This document shows positions 44,858-54,175 of a stretch of DNA of 64,000 bases, one piece after another. The DNA is from Gammaproteobacteria bacterium. Lineage in GTDB: Bacteria > Pseudomonadota > Gammaproteobacteria > Thiohalomonadales > Thiohalomonadaceae. The position numbers and the translations under genes were made by a program. Where the stretch lies: positions 1 through 64,000 of the forward strand of contig JAPHSX010000030.1 of NCBI GenBank assembly GCA_026196575.1, in the 5' to 3' direction. Below the pieces are notes generated by a model that worked only from the letters and a program-made list of their open reading frames with translations, was not told the DNA's origin and did no database searches. Position 1 is the stretch's first letter. Each line of letters begins with the position of its first letter.

Positions 44858-45695
44858 ACTCCGCCAGTCTGCTATGCAGCGCCGAGCGATTACTCCCTTT
44901 GGCGACAAATCCCCGCCAGCCGGCGGGAAGCTGCCGGTAGACTGTCTCGGCCCCCTCCCTGGTGTCAAAGGCGGCGAAGACGCAGCTCCCGGTACCGGTC
45001 ATCCTTGCCGTGGCAAAGTGACCCAGCCATGCCAGCGCCTGAGCGATCTCAGGGTAGTGGCGCGCGGCCACCGGTTGACAGACGTTTTCACCTTCCCCGG
45101 CGAGAAAGGCGCGTATTTTGATAGCTTGGCACTCCCGTGTCAATTGCGGATCAGAAAAAATCCTGGCGGTGGAGACCTCCACTGGCGGGATGATGACCAG
45201 ATACCACGGTTCGGGCAGCTCCACCGGCTGCAGGATCTCTCCCACCCCCTCGGCCCAGGCGGCGTGGCCGTGGACGAAGACCGGCACGTCGGCACCCAGT
45301 TGCAGCCCCAGTTCGGCCAGTTCGCCGAGCGGCAGATGCACCCCCCAGAGCCGGTTGAGCGCGACCAGCACGGTGGCGGCGTCGGAGCTGCCGCCGCCCA
45401 GGCCACCCCCCAGCGGCAGCCGCTTTTCCACCCGGATGTCGGCCCCCAGCTGGCAGCCGCTGCGTTGCTGTAGCAGGCGGGCGGCGCGCACCACCAGATC
45501 CTGCTCCGGCGCTACCCCCGGCAGGTCGTTGAGGCGGTGAATGGCGCCGTCGTCGCGCAGATCAATGTCGATCTCATCGCCGAAGTCGAGAAACTGGAAG
45601 ACGCTCTGCAACAGGTGATAGCCGTCGGCGCGCCGGCCGGTGATGTGCAGAAAGAGGTTGAGTTTGGCCGGGGCCGGCCACGGCGCATGACTCAC
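44853..45695 (-). CDS. ispE: 4-diphosphocytidyl-2-C-methyl-D-erythritol kinase
   Basis: 280 residues. GHMP kinase with WPAPAKLNLFLHITGRRADGYHLLQSVFQFLD, the phosphate loop PLGGGLGGGSSDAATVL and C-terminal MTGTGSCVFAAF. It phosphorylates CDP-ME in the MEP isoprenoid pathway. The start overlaps the lolB stop by 4 bases, and the 3' end lies in a large inverted repeat before tRNA-Gln. Confidence 0.97.
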   Translation of the reverse strand: MSHAPWPAPAKLNLFLHITGRRADGYHLLQSVFQFLDFGDEIDIDLRDDGAIHRLNDLPGVAPEQDLVVRAARLLQQRSGCQLGADIRVEKRLPLGGGLGGGSSDAATVLVALNRLWGVHLPLGELAELGLQLGADVPVFVHGHAAWAEGVGEILQPVELPEPWYLVIIPPVEVSTARIFSDPQLTRECQAIKIRAFLAGEGENVCQPVAARHYPEIAQALAWLGHFATARMTGTGSCVFAAFDTREGAETVYRQLPAGWRGFVAKGSNRSALHSRLAEF

Positions 45696-46312
45696 CGCTC
45701 ATCCTCCCCCTCGTCCGTCGGCAGCGGTTGCCAGTCGCTGATCACCAGCCGCACCTGTGCCTGGTGGTTGTCGATGAAGACCTTGCGCGGCAGCTCCACG
45801 CCGTGGCGCGGCTGGTAGTCGAGAAAGGCGATCTCCCAGCCGGCTTGTGTCAGATGCCTCAGGCGACCGTACTGATCGAGCTGCGGCGTCGAGGTGCCGG
45901 GGGCGGGGAGCCCCAGCACCCAGTAGCGCAGCGCCGCGACCGGCACCCGCCACCCCAGCCGCTGGTAGAGTAACTGATCGGGGTCGCTGGAGTGGAGGGT
46001 CTCCCCCTCGTCGGTCAGCAGCGTCACCGCTACCGCATCGCCGTGTAGCTGCATGGCCCCCTGGCCCAGCGGGGCGATGATATTGAGGGAGTAACGCTCA
46101 TCGCGCTGCTGCCAGTTGAGGCTCATGTGCCACGCCTCGTGGTCGTTCTGTACCGCCAGCCGACCCGAGAGCTGCCAGTGGGTGAGCTGGCGCAGCGGCG
46201 GCTGGCGCCGCTGCCAGCTCTGCTCGGCACTGGTGTCGGGCAGGGGGCGCGGGGGGAGAGGGCTACAGGCCGCTACCAGCAGCAGTAGCAGCGTGGCGGT
46301 GAGGCGGCTCAT
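45692..46312 (-). CDS. lolB: Outer-membrane lipoprotein receptor LolB
   Basis: ATG 46312 (MSRLTATLLLLLVAACSPL) gives 206 residues with lipobox LVAAC; the ORF track's leader is inside the TPR gene. The LolB core includes WQLSGRLAVQNDHEAWHMSLNWQQRDERYSLNIIAPLGQGAMQL. The conserved GWRVPVAALRYWVLGLPAPG block and C-terminal strands are also present. It receives lipoproteins from LolA and inserts them in the outer membrane. It overlaps the TPR gene (ATGA) and ispE. Confidence 0.95.
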   Translation of the reverse strand: MSRLTATLLLLLVAACSPLPPRPLPDTSAEQSWQRRQPPLRQLTHWQLSGRLAVQNDHEAWHMSLNWQQRDERYSLNIIAPLGQGAMQLHGDAVAVTLLTDEGETLHSSDPDQLLYQRLGWRVPVAALRYWVLGLPAPGTSTPQLDQYGRLRHLTQAGWEIAFLDYQPRHGVELPRKVFIDNHQAQVRLVISDWQPLPTDEGEDER

Positions 46313-48036
46313 GGATGGAAGCGGCGGATGGTCTGCAGCAGCACCTTGTGCTCGGGGGCAAATTGCAGCGCCTCTTGCCAGATGCGGCGTGCCTCCTCCT
46401 GGTTGCCGGCGGCCCACAACACCTCGCCCAGATGGGCGAAGATCTCGCCATCGCGCACCTGCGCGGCGGCATGGCGCAGGTGCGCCAGCGCCTCGTCGAG
46501 GCGGCCCAGGCGGTAGAGCACCCAGCCCATGCTGTCGATGTAGGCAACATCGTCGGGCTGTTGGCGATAGGCGCGCTCGATATAGTCGTAGGCCTCCTGA
46601 TAGCGCGTCGTGCGATCCGCCAGGGTGTAGCCGAGCGCGTTGAGGGCACGGGAGTTGTCGGGGTTGAGCTGCAACACCCGTTTGAGGTCGCGCTCCAGGA
46701 TATCGAGCCGGTCGATCTTCTCGGCGGTGAGGGCGCGGGCGTAGAGCAGCTCTTCGTTGTCGGTGAAGGTGGCCAGCCCCTCGTCATAGACGCCCATGGC
46801 CGCCGCATGTTGCTCGGCATCATTCAGCAGCTCGGCCTCGGCCAGGTAGAGCCGTACCCGCTCCTCGTCATTCTGCGTCTCCAGTTCACGCAGGTAGGTG
46901 CGGGCGCGATCCATCCCCTGGTGCTGGGCGATGAGCCGCGCCGCCTGCAACTGTGCCTCCAGATAGCGCTCGCCGTGGGCGATGGAGCCGTACCAGGCAA
47001 TGGCCTTGTCGGGCTGCTGCCGGGCCTCGGCGATCTGCGCCATGGCAAGTCGTGCCTCCTCCTCGCGCTGACCCAGGCGCAGCAGGGTGTTGAATTGTGT
47101 CTCGGCGTCATCCAGATCGCCCGCCTCCAGCGCCAGCAGGCCTAGGGCGTAGAGCACATCGCCATCGCCGGGGTTCTCCTTGTTGAGGCGGGAGAACTGT
47201 TGCCGTGCCTCTTTGAGCTGGCGTGCATCGACCAGCATGCGGGCGTAGGTGAGGCGCAGCTGGTGGTTGTCGGGCGCAAGTTTGAGCGCCTGCTTCATGC
47301 TCTGCAGCGCGGCCTCTGTCTTGCCCAGTTCATGCAGCACCCGCGCCTGCAGGATCAGCCCCTGGGTGTGTCGTGGCTCACTTTGCAGCAGCCGCTGCAA
47401 TACAGTGCGGGCCACCTCGTTGTTGCCGAGCTGGTTGGCCAGATGGGCCTGGGCGTAGAGGGCGTGCGGGTTGCCCGGCACAAGGGCGACCAGTTCGGCC
47501 ATGGTGGCGAGGGCGCGCTCCTTGTCGGGGTCGTTGGCGAGCAGGGTGGTCACCAGCAGGTAGCCGTGGTTGTTGTCCTGGCGCGGGTTTTCAAGCAGCT
47601 TCTCCAGGTGCGGGCGGGCCTCGGCGTTCTGTCCGGAGGCGATGAGCAGGGCGGCGACTGATTTGTGGGCCTCGTCGTTGGCGGGTTGCAGCTCCACCCA
47701 GAGGCGTGCCGCGTTGAGGGCAATGGTGTTCTCGCGGGCGTAGATGGCGATGCGGGTGGCACGCTGCGCCAGGCGGTAGTCGCCGGTGTGGCGCGCGGTC
47801 TCCAGATAGGTGGCGGCGGAGAGGCGCAGCGCCCCTTGCTGGCCGGAAAATTCGGCCACCAGCAGCTGATAGAGCAGCTCGGGGTCAAGTTCAACCGCAG
47901 GCAGTTCGGTGTCGGGGCTGGGGGCAACGACGGTGTCTGCCGCATTGTCACGCGGCGGGGCGCTGGTACAGCCGGCTGTTGCCGCGAACAGGGCCGACAA
48001 GATGGCCGCCAACAGCAGCCGGTGCGAACTTGTCAT
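46309..48036 (-). CDS. TPR-repeat lipoprotein
   Basis: ATG 48036, after GGAGAG, gives 575 residues with a lipoprotein signal (LLLAAILSALFAATAGC). At least ten TPR-like helical pairs follow (for example GDVLYALGLLALEAGDLDDAETQF and SMGWVLYRLGRLDEALAHL). TPR lipoproteins of this kind regularly precede lolB-ispE and are assumed to be protein-interaction scaffolds at the outer membrane. It is divergent from hemA. Confidence 0.92.
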   Translation of the reverse strand: MTSSHRLLLAAILSALFAATAGCTSAPPRDNAADTVVAPSPDTELPAVELDPELLYQLLVAEFSGQQGALRLSAATYLETARHTGDYRLAQRATRIAIYARENTIALNAARLWVELQPANDEAHKSVAALLIASGQNAEARPHLEKLLENPRQDNNHGYLLVTTLLANDPDKERALATMAELVALVPGNPHALYAQAHLANQLGNNEVARTVLQRLLQSEPRHTQGLILQARVLHELGKTEAALQSMKQALKLAPDNHQLRLTYARMLVDARQLKEARQQFSRLNKENPGDGDVLYALGLLALEAGDLDDAETQFNTLLRLGQREEEARLAMAQIAEARQQPDKAIAWYGSIAHGERYLEAQLQAARLIAQHQGMDRARTYLRELETQNDEERVRLYLAEAELLNDAEQHAAAMGVYDEGLATFTDNEELLYARALTAEKIDRLDILERDLKRVLQLNPDNSRALNALGYTLADRTTRYQEAYDYIERAYRQQPDDVAYIDSMGWVLYRLGRLDEALAHLRHAAAQVRDGEIFAHLGEVLWAAGNQEEARRIWQEALQFAPEHKVLLQTIRRFHP

Positions 48037-48193
48037 CAATCTCTCCGTGGAGCCCCGAGGGGGCGGGTTTGACAAAACTATACCTGAGTTTGGCGATTTT
48101 TACCCATATGGTGTGAATGGTGCCGCCCCTTGCCATGAATACCCCGCCTAACGCAAAATGGCCCATTCGTTGCAATTGTAAGTTCCCGATTTT

Positions 48194-49456
48194 ATGACAC
48201 TGCTTGCGCTCGGTATCAACCACAAGACGGCCCCCGTAGAGATCCGGGAACGGGTCGCCTTTACGCCCGAGACCCTGCCGCAGGCCTTTAGCGAGTTGAC
48301 CGCCACCAACGGTGTTCACGAGGTGGCGATCCTCTCCACCTGCAACCGCACCGAGCTCTATTGCGGTATCGAGGGCGAGGATGGCGGCATGGTGCGCGAC
48401 TGGTTCAGCCGTTTCCATAACCTCAAACTGGCGGATGTCGAGCCCTATTTCTACACCCACCCGGATCGCCACGCGGTGCGTCATATCCTGCGGGTGGCCA
48501 GCGGTCTGGATTCGATGGTGCTGGGCGAGCCGCAGATCCTCGGGCAGATGAAGCAGGCCTACAGCACCGCCAACGCCGCCGGTACGGTGGGCGAGCTGCT
48601 CAATCGCCTGTTTCAGCACACCTTCAGTGTGGCCAAGCAGGTGCGCACCGATACCGCCATCGGCGCCAGTCCGGTCTCGGTGGCCTTTGCCGCGGTCTCG
48701 CTCTCCAGGCAGATCTTCACTGATCTCTCCAAACACACCGCGCTGCTCATCGGTGCCGGCGAGACCATCGAGCTGGTGGCGCGCCACCTGCACGAGAGCG
48801 GGGTGGGGCGCCTTATCGTCGCCAACCGCACGGTGGAGCGGGCACACAACCTGGCCCAGGAGTTTGGTGGTTATGCCATCGCGCTCTCCGAGATCCCCGA
48901 CCACCTGCACGAGGCCGATATGGTGATCTCCTCTACCGCCAGCCAGCTGCCAATCCTCGGCAAGGGGGCGGTGGAGAGCGCACTGAAAAAACGCAAGCAC
49001 CGCCCGATGTTTATGGTCGATATCGCGGTGCCGCGTGACATCGAGGCGCAGGTCGGTGAGCTGGATGATGTCTATCTCTACACCGTGGACGATCTGCAGG
49101 AGATCATTCAGGAGGGGTTGCGCTCACGCCAGGAGGCGGCGCAGCAGGCCGAGGAGATCATCGACACCCAGGTGACCCACTTCATGAACTGGCTGCAGTC
49201 GCTGGGGGCGGTCGACACCATTCGCGACTACCGCATGAGCATCGAGGCGATGCGCGAGCAGGTGTTGCAGAACGCACTGGCGCAGCTGCAGAGGGGGCAT
49301 CCCCCCGAACAGGCGATGCAGGAGCTGGCGCGCCAGCTCACCAACAAGCTGATGCACGCCCCGTGCAGCAACCTGAAGCAGGCCGGTTACGATGGCCGCA
49401 CCGAACTGCTGCTGGCCGCACGCGAACTCTTTAATCTCAAACACACAGACCATTAA
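48194..49456 (+). CDS. hemA: Glutamyl-tRNA reductase
   Basis: 420 residues starting [23 protein letters not shown]. Catalytic Cys is in [12 protein letters not shown]. Further blocks are [24 protein letters not shown]-binding [26 protein letters not shown], and the C-terminal dimer helices. First committed step of C5 tetrapyrrole synthesis, relevant here because of the heavy heme demand of the multiheme cytochromes. It is co-oriented with prfA, which starts five bases later. Confidence 0.98.
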   Translation: MTLLALGINHKTAPVEIRERVAFTPETLPQAFSELTATNGVHEVAILSTCNRTELYCGIEGEDGGMVRDWFSRFHNLKLADVEPYFYTHPDRHAVRHILRVASGLDSMVLGEPQILGQMKQAYSTANAAGTVGELLNRLFQHTFSVAKQVRTDTAIGASPVSVAFAAVSLSRQIFTDLSKHTALLIGAGETIELVARHLHESGVGRLIVANRTVERAHNLAQEFGGYAIALSEIPDHLHEADMVISSTASQLPILGKGAVESALKKRKHRPMFMVDIAVPRDIEAQVGELDDVYLYTVDDLQEIIQEGLRSRQEAAQQAEEIIDTQVTHFMNWLQSLGAVDTIRDYRMSIEAMREQVLQNALAQLQRGHPPEQAMQELARQLTNKLMHAPCSNLKQAGYDGRTELLLAARELFNLKHTDH

Positions 49457-49461
49457 TCCCC

Positions 49462-50547
49462 GTGAAACCATCCATTCTTGGCAAGCTGGAGAATCTCTCC
49501 GAGCGGCTGCAGGAGATCAGCGCGCTGCTGTCCGACGCCGATACCATCAGCAATCAAAATCGCTTTCGCGAGCTCTCCCAGGAGTATTCGCAGCTCAAGC
49601 CGGTGGTCGACACCTTTACCGCCTATCAGGGGGCGCTGGACGACATCGCCACCGCCCGCGAGATGCAGGGGGAGGAGGATGCCGAGATGCGAGAGATGGC
49701 CGAGGAGGAGCTGAAGGTGGCCAGGGGGCGCTCCGAAGCACTGGAGCTTGAGCTGCAGAAGCAGCTGCTGCCCAAGGACCCGAACGACAACAAGAATATC
49801 TTTCTCGAGGTGCGTGCCGGCACCGGTGGCGACGAGGCGGCGATCTTCGCCGGTGATCTCTTTCGCATGTATGCCCGCTACGCCGAGCGGCTGCGCTGGC
49901 AGGTGGAGGTGGTCTCCCAGCACGAGGGGGAGCACGGTGGTTACAAGGAGATCATCGCCCGGGTGATTGGTCAGGGGGCCTATTCGCGGCTCAAGTTCGA
50001 GTCGGGTGCGCACCGTGTGCAGCGCGTGCCGGAGACCGAATCACAGGGGCGCATCCACACCTCCGCCTGCACCGTGGCGGTGATGCCGGAGGCCGACGAG
50101 TTTGAGATGATCGATATCAATCCGGCCGATATCAAGGTGGATACCTTCCGCTCCTCCGGCGCCGGTGGCCAGCACGTCAACAAGACCGATTCGGCCATTC
50201 GCATCACCCACCTGCCGACCGGTATCGTGGTGGAGTGCCAGGATGAGCGCTCGCAGCACAAGAACCGCGCCAGGGCGATGTCGGTACTGCAGGCGCGCCT
50301 TAATGCGGCGAAGATGGAGAAGCAGCAGAGCGAGCAGGCCGCCACCCGCAAGCTGCTGGTCGGCAGTGGTGATCGCTCCGAGCGCATCCGCACCTACAAT
50401 TTTCCGCAGGGGCGGGTGACTGACCACCGCATCAACCTCACCCTCTACAAACTCGACGAGATCATGGCCGGTGACCTGGATGAGGTAATCGAGCCGCTGA
50501 TTAACGAGTACCAGGCCGATCAGCTGGCAGCATTGAGTGACGAGTAA
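49462..50547 (+). CDS. prfA: Peptide chain release factor 1
   Basis: 361 residues from GTG 49462. Class-I release factor: the codon-recognition loop lies in the TEIPAT-type region (around [21 protein letters not shown] onward), and the catalytic GGQ is in [23 protein letters not shown]. The tripeptide region reads [26 protein letters not shown] (PETE as the PxT equivalent). It terminates at UAA/UAG. The hemA-prfA-prmC order is standard. Confidence 0.97.
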   Translation: MKPSILGKLENLSERLQEISALLSDADTISNQNRFRELSQEYSQLKPVVDTFTAYQGALDDIATAREMQGEEDAEMREMAEEELKVARGRSEALELELQKQLLPKDPNDNKNIFLEVRAGTGGDEAAIFAGDLFRMYARYAERLRWQVEVVSQHEGEHGGYKEIIARVIGQGAYSRLKFESGAHRVQRVPETESQGRIHTSACTVAVMPEADEFEMIDINPADIKVDTFRSSGAGGQHVNKTDSAIRITHLPTGIVVECQDERSQHKNRARAMSVLQARLNAAKMEKQQSEQAATRKLLVGSGDRSERIRTYNFPQGRVTDHRINLTLYKLDEIMAGDLDEVIEPLINEYQADQLAALSDE

Positions 50548-50613
50548 GGGGCCAACCCCGCCCCGGCAGCCGCCATGCGGCAAGACGATCTTTCATGGCA
50601 CAATGCGCCAATC

Positions 50614-51450
50614 ATGACCATTGATTCCGCCCTCGCCGATGCCACCGCCCGGCTGTCCGCCACGGACGCCGCCCGTCTGGAGGCGGAGCTGCTGCTGGCC
50701 GCGGTAGTGGGGCAAACGCGCACCTATCTCTACACCTGGCCGGAGCGCGAGCTGACGGCGCCACAGCAACAGCGTTACGCGGCGCTGGTGGCACGCCGGG
50801 CCATGGGTGAGCCGCTGGCGCATATCCTGGGGCGGCGGGAGTTCTGGTCGCTGGAGTTGCGGGTGACGGCCGATACGCTGATCCCGCGCCCGGAGACCGA
50901 GCTGCTGGTGGAAGCGGCGCTGGCGCGCCTGCCGCCCGCCGGCGGACGGGTGGCGGATCTGGGCACCGGCAGTGGGGCGATCGCCCTGGCGCTGGCGCGG
51001 GAGTGTCCGGCCTGTGAGGTGGTGGCGGTGGAGCGCAGCGCGGGCGCGCTGGCGGTGGCCGAGGAGAATGCGTGTTGCAACGGTATTGCCAATGTGACCT
51101 TTCTTCATGGCAGCTGGTATGAGCCGCTAAAAAGGGGGCGATTTGCCATGATCGTCTCCAATCCCCCCTATATTTGCGCCGATGATCCCCATCTCAAGCG
51201 GGGCGATCTGCGCTTTGAACCGCTCAGCGCCCTCAGCTCGGGGGCGGACGGGCTGGACGATCTCCGGCTGATCATTGATGGTGCCGGGGCGCACCTGCTG
51301 CCGGGGGGGTGGCTGCTGCTGGAGCACGGCTATGACCAGGGGGCGGCGGTGACTGCCCTGTTGCGTGCGGCGGGCTTTGCGGCGGTGGCGGATCTGCCGG
51401 ACCTGCAGGGACACGGCCGGGTGGCGGTGGGGCAATTCAGCGCCACTTGA
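50614..51450 (+). CDS. prmC: Release factor glutamine methyltransferase
   Basis: ATG 50614 (MTIDSALADATARL) gives 278 residues. The N-terminal helical domain ends at YAALVARRAMGEPLAHILGRREFW. The catalytic domain has DTLIPRPETELLV, VADLGTGSGAIALALA and the NPPY motif in MIVSNPPYI. It methylates the GGQ glutamine of release factors, fitting its position after prfA. Confidence 0.96.
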   Translation: MTIDSALADATARLSATDAARLEAELLLAAVVGQTRTYLYTWPERELTAPQQQRYAALVARRAMGEPLAHILGRREFWSLELRVTADTLIPRPETELLVEAALARLPPAGGRVADLGTGSGAIALALARECPACEVVAVERSAGALAVAEENACCNGIANVTFLHGSWYEPLKRGRFAMIVSNPPYICADDPHLKRGDLRFEPLSALSSGADGLDDLRLIIDGAGAHLLPGGWLLLEHGYDQGAAVTALLRAAGFAAVADLPDLQGHGRVAVGQFSAT

Positions 51451-51481
51451 TAATTTTAGCGGCAAGTCTAGGATGGTGAAC

Positions 51482-51889
51482 ATGGAGAGAGAAACCAGCG
51501 TACTGGTCAAACATCGTGAGATCCGCTTTTGTCGCCTTCACCCCGATACGCAGCAGGCCCATTCGGCCAGTCGGTTGTTGAGCGATGTGGAGGGGGTCCA
51601 CCAGCTGCGACCGCAAGACGGCCATCTGCTGCAGATCAGTTACGACATCACCCTGCTCAATCTGAATCTGCTGGAGGATGTCCTGGTGGATCTGGGTTTT
51701 CACCTGGACAACAGCCTGATGGTGAAGCTCAAGCGTGCCCTCTATTACTACACGGAGGAGGTGGAGCGGGCCAATCTCGGCATCGATGAGAGCGGCTGTG
51801 CCGACCGACAGGTCTTTATCAATCGCTATCTCAAGCTGCGGCACGGCTGTCGGGACGAGCGACCGGAGCACTGGCGCGGTTACCTCTGA
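51482..51889 (+). CDS. Hypothetical protein with a heavy-metal-associated-like fold
   Basis: ATG 51482 after AGGATGG gives 135 residues (51473 is an alternative). The first 75 residues show a beta-alpha-beta-beta-alpha-beta pattern (REIRFCRLHPDTQQAHSASRLLSDVEGVHQLRPQDGHLLQISYDI) like HMA or ferredoxin-like domains, but lack a CxxC metal site. A basic helical tail ends INRYLKLRHGCRDERPEHWRGYL. It lies between prmC and a MoeB-like gene. I recognise no named family. Confidence 0.7.
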   Translation: MERETSVLVKHREIRFCRLHPDTQQAHSASRLLSDVEGVHQLRPQDGHLLQISYDITLLNLNLLEDVLVDLGFHLDNSLMVKLKRALYYYTEEVERANLGIDESGCADRQVFINRYLKLRHGCRDERPEHWRGYL

Positions 51890-51940
51890 TCGTGCTACTG
51901 GGATAGAATCCCCGTTCACCCATTTTACGGAACCCCCTCC

Positions 51941-52681
51941 TTGAACGACGAACAGCTGCTGCGTTACAGCCGCCAGATCATGCTCCCCGCCGTGGATGTG
52001 GCCGGACAGCAGCGGCTGCTCGATAGCCGGGTGCTGATTATCGGCGCCGGTGGGCTGGGCTCGCCGGTGGCGATCTATCTGGCCGCCGCCGGGGTGGGGC
52101 AGCTCACCCTGGTCGATTTTGATACGGTGGATCTCACCAACCTGCAGCGGCAGATCCTCCACGGCAGCCATGACATCGGCCGCCCCAAGGTAGAGTCGGC
52201 GCGCGACTCCCTGAGGGCGCTCAACCCCGAGGTGCGGGTCGAGGCGATTAACGCCCGGCTGGAGGGGGCGGCGCTGCTGGCCGAGGTGGCAAGGGCCGAT
52301 GTGGTGGTCGATGCCAGCGACAACTTCGCCACTCGCTTCGCGGTGAATGATGCCTGCGTGGCGGCGCGCAAACCGCTGGTCTCCGGCGCGGCCATCCGCA
52401 TGGAGGGGCAGGTGGCGGTGTTCCATAATGAGCGCCCCGAGAGCCCCTGCTACCGCTGTCTCTATCGCGATGAGCAGGAGCTGGCCCAGACCTGCAGCGA
52501 GAACGGCGTGCTCTCCCCGGTAGTCGGCATCATCGGTGCCATTCAGGCCACCGAGGTGCTGAAGGCGCTGCTCGGCATCGGCGAGACACTGGATGGACGC
52601 CTGCTGCTGCTCGATGCCCTCACCATGGAGTGGCGCAGCATGAAACTGCGCAAGGATCCGGCCTGTAGTTGCCACCATTAA
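51941..52681 (+). CDS. moeB: MoeB/ThiF-family adenylyltransferase (E1-like)
   Basis: 246 residues from a TTG that fits the family N-terminus (MNDEQLLRYSRQIMLPAVDVAGQQRLLDSRVLIIGAGGLGSP). Motifs: nucleotide-binding GAGGLGSPVAIYLAAAGVG, DFDTVDLTNLQRQ, DASDNFATRFAVND. There are two zinc CxxC pairs (CYRCLY, CSCHH), the first followed by GVLSPVVGIIGAIQATEVLK. It adenylates the C-terminus of a ubiquitin-like sulfur carrier. No carrier (MoaD/ThiS) is in the window. A JAMM peptidase gene follows. Confidence 0.92.
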   Translation: MNDEQLLRYSRQIMLPAVDVAGQQRLLDSRVLIIGAGGLGSPVAIYLAAAGVGQLTLVDFDTVDLTNLQRQILHGSHDIGRPKVESARDSLRALNPEVRVEAINARLEGAALLAEVARADVVVDASDNFATRFAVNDACVAARKPLVSGAAIRMEGQVAVFHNERPESPCYRCLYRDEQELAQTCSENGVLSPVVGIIGAIQATEVLKALLGIGETLDGRLLLLDALTMEWRSMKLRKDPACSCHH

Positions 52682-52710
52682 TCCGAATGCAAGCACGAGA
52701 CATTACGACC

Positions 52711-53118
52711 ATGCCCCCACTGACACTGCCCAGAACCCTGGTCACCCGCATCCTGGCACACGCCCAGCAGTCGCCCGAGGACGAGGTGTGCGGCCTGATC
52801 GGCGCGCGCGACGGCGTACCCGAGGCGGTCTACCCCATCGCCAACGTCGCCGAGCTGCCGCAGAGTCTCTTCGTCATGGAGCCGGCGGCGCAGATCGAGG
52901 CGCTGCGCCGGATGCGCCTCAGTGGCGAGGAGCTGTTTGGCATCTACCACTCTCACCCCCACGCCCCCGCCGAACCCTCGCGACGCGACCTGGCGGAGGC
53001 GGCCTATCCGCAGGCGCTCTATCTTATCGTCTCGCTCAATACCACGGGGGTGCTGGAGATGCAGGGTTTTCGCCTGCACGATGGCGAGGTCGAGCGGGTC
53101 GATCTGGAGGTGGCGTAG
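52711..53118 (+). CDS. JAMM/MPN+ metallopeptidase (M67 family)
   Basis: About 135 residues from ATG 52711; ATG 52687 and TTG 52669 are alternatives. The JAMM zinc motif is complete: Glu in EDEVCGLIG, then HSHPHAPAEPSRRD (H-x-H-x7-S-x2-D). Bacterial members remove residues from, or process, the C-termini of ThiS/MoaD-like carriers. Its position right after the E1-like gene makes a two-gene carrier-processing module. Confidence 0.9.
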   Translation: MPPLTLPRTLVTRILAHAQQSPEDEVCGLIGARDGVPEAVYPIANVAELPQSLFVMEPAAQIEALRRMRLSGEELFGIYHSHPHAPAEPSRRDLAEAAYPQALYLIVSLNTTGVLEMQGFRLHDGEVERVDLEVA

Positions 53119-53151
53119 CAGGAATTGCTTGCACCGCCGTCGAAGCGGGTC

Positions 53152-53351
53152 AACCCGGATGTTTTATGAATACGGATGATCATCACGCCGTATATTGGTT
53201 GCACAGTGGATTTTTTTTAGGAGCGGTGTAGTTATTCATACACACGACTTATGTCCATGGATGGACGGTATTCCGGCGCGCCAGTGAAAAAAATTCGCTG
53301 TGCCATCAAGAGACAAGCGAGGGCATTCGTAATTCATGAAACATCCGGGTT
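53152..53351. mobile_element. MITE-like 200-bp element with 22-bp inverted ends
   Basis: AACCCGGATGTTTTATGAATAC at the left and GTAATTCATGAAACATCCGGGTT at the right are inverted copies differing by one substitution and one indel. The interior is AT-richer, has no ORF and holds a small GTCCAT-GG-ATGGAC palindrome. It fills most of the spacer between the JAMM and 94-residue genes. No clear target duplication. Confidence 0.7.
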
Positions 53352-53392
53352 AGAATCCCCCACCGTATTGCATAACCATTCAGGAGAGTAGC

Positions 53393-53677
53393 GTGGCTGA
53401 AACAATTGATGAGTTGACCATCTCGTACACCGAGGACGGTGTGGAGACCACCAAGGAGCTGGACAAGGTGGTGCTGTCGAAGGGGGCGTGGTCCACCATC
53501 CTCTACCGTTATCAGGACTGGGATCGGGCCAAGGAGGAGTACGGCAAGGATAAGTACACCATTCGTCGTTACCAGAAGCGCAACGGCGAGTATCAGCAGA
53601 AGTCCAAGTTCAATATCTCCAGCAGCGATCAGGCCAAGGCGATCATCGATGCCCTGCAGAAGTGGATCAACGACTAG
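53393..53677 (+). CDS. Conserved-looking small hypothetical protein
   Basis: 94 residues from a GTG eight bases after GGAGAG. It is a charged, compact protein with three beta-hairpin-like segments and a final helix (ETTKELDKVVLSKGAWSTILYRYQDWDRAKEEYGKDKYTIRRYQKRNGEYQQKSKFNISS). No cysteine or signal peptide, so cytoplasmic. The DNA has strong coding bias. I recognise no named domain. Confidence 0.8.
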   Translation: MAETIDELTISYTEDGVETTKELDKVVLSKGAWSTILYRYQDWDRAKEEYGKDKYTIRRYQKRNGEYQQKSKFNISSSDQAKAIIDALQKWIND

Positions 53678-53743
53678 CAGCTGTTTTAACCCGCCGCTGG
53701 TTTTTCACGACACCTGTTTCGCTCAATGACAAGGGAGGGTGAT

Positions 53744-54175
53744 ATGGGTCAGCATGTAACGGTATCGCGCGCCGCGCACCTGCTGGGGGTAAGTCGTCAT
53801 GACCTGCAGCGCATGATCCGTAGTGGTGAGCTGCAGACCTTTGAAGGGGATGTGGATCTGGATGAGCTGCGCCAGCACTACCCGACCATGTCGCTGGACG
53901 AGAATCCGATGGTGGAGCGGGTCAAGCTGATCCGCGCCGCCGCCTTCGGCCGGCGCGTGAGTGAGACGGTGATGCCCGACACCGATGAACTGAATGTCAA
54001 GCTGCACAAGCGGGATGTGGCGCTGGGGGTAGCCCAGGCGCAGCTGAAAAAATATCGGAGTTGCCTCGATGGCCTGGCGCAGTTGATGGCCGAGCTCAAC
54101 CAGCAGGCCACCGCAGAGCAGAAAGAGATGATCGGCGTGCTCAACCGCTGGTTAGCGGAAAAGCTGAAATCCTGA
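53744..54175 (+). CDS. Small HTH (excisionase/MerR-like) protein
   Basis: I choose ATG 53744, set just after a strong AGGGAGG; ATG 53726 would place that site inside the gene. 143 residues. The N-terminus is a helix-turn-helix with wing (TVSRAAHLLGVSRHDLQRMIRSGELQTFEGDVDLDEL). A helical tail follows (KRDVALGVAQAQLKKYRSCLDGLAQLMAELNQQ), perhaps a coiled coil for dimerisation. It ends exactly where the ferredoxin-reductase-like gene starts, so the two are co-transcribed and perhaps functionally linked. Confidence 0.8.
   Translation: MGQHVTVSRAAHLLGVSRHDLQRMIRSGELQTFEGDVDLDELRQHYPTMSLDENPMVERVKLIRAAAFGRRVSETVMPDTDELNVKLHKRDVALGVAQAQLKKYRSCLDGLAQLMAELNQQATAEQKEMIGVLNRWLAEKLKS

Noticed and set aside
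51941-52681. Ubiquitin-like antiphage (CBASS/Bil-type) operon
   Set aside because: E1-like and JAMM genes are present, but there is no E2, ubiquitin-like protein or cyclase next to them; the protein is an ordinary MoeB-type enzyme beside housekeeping genes.
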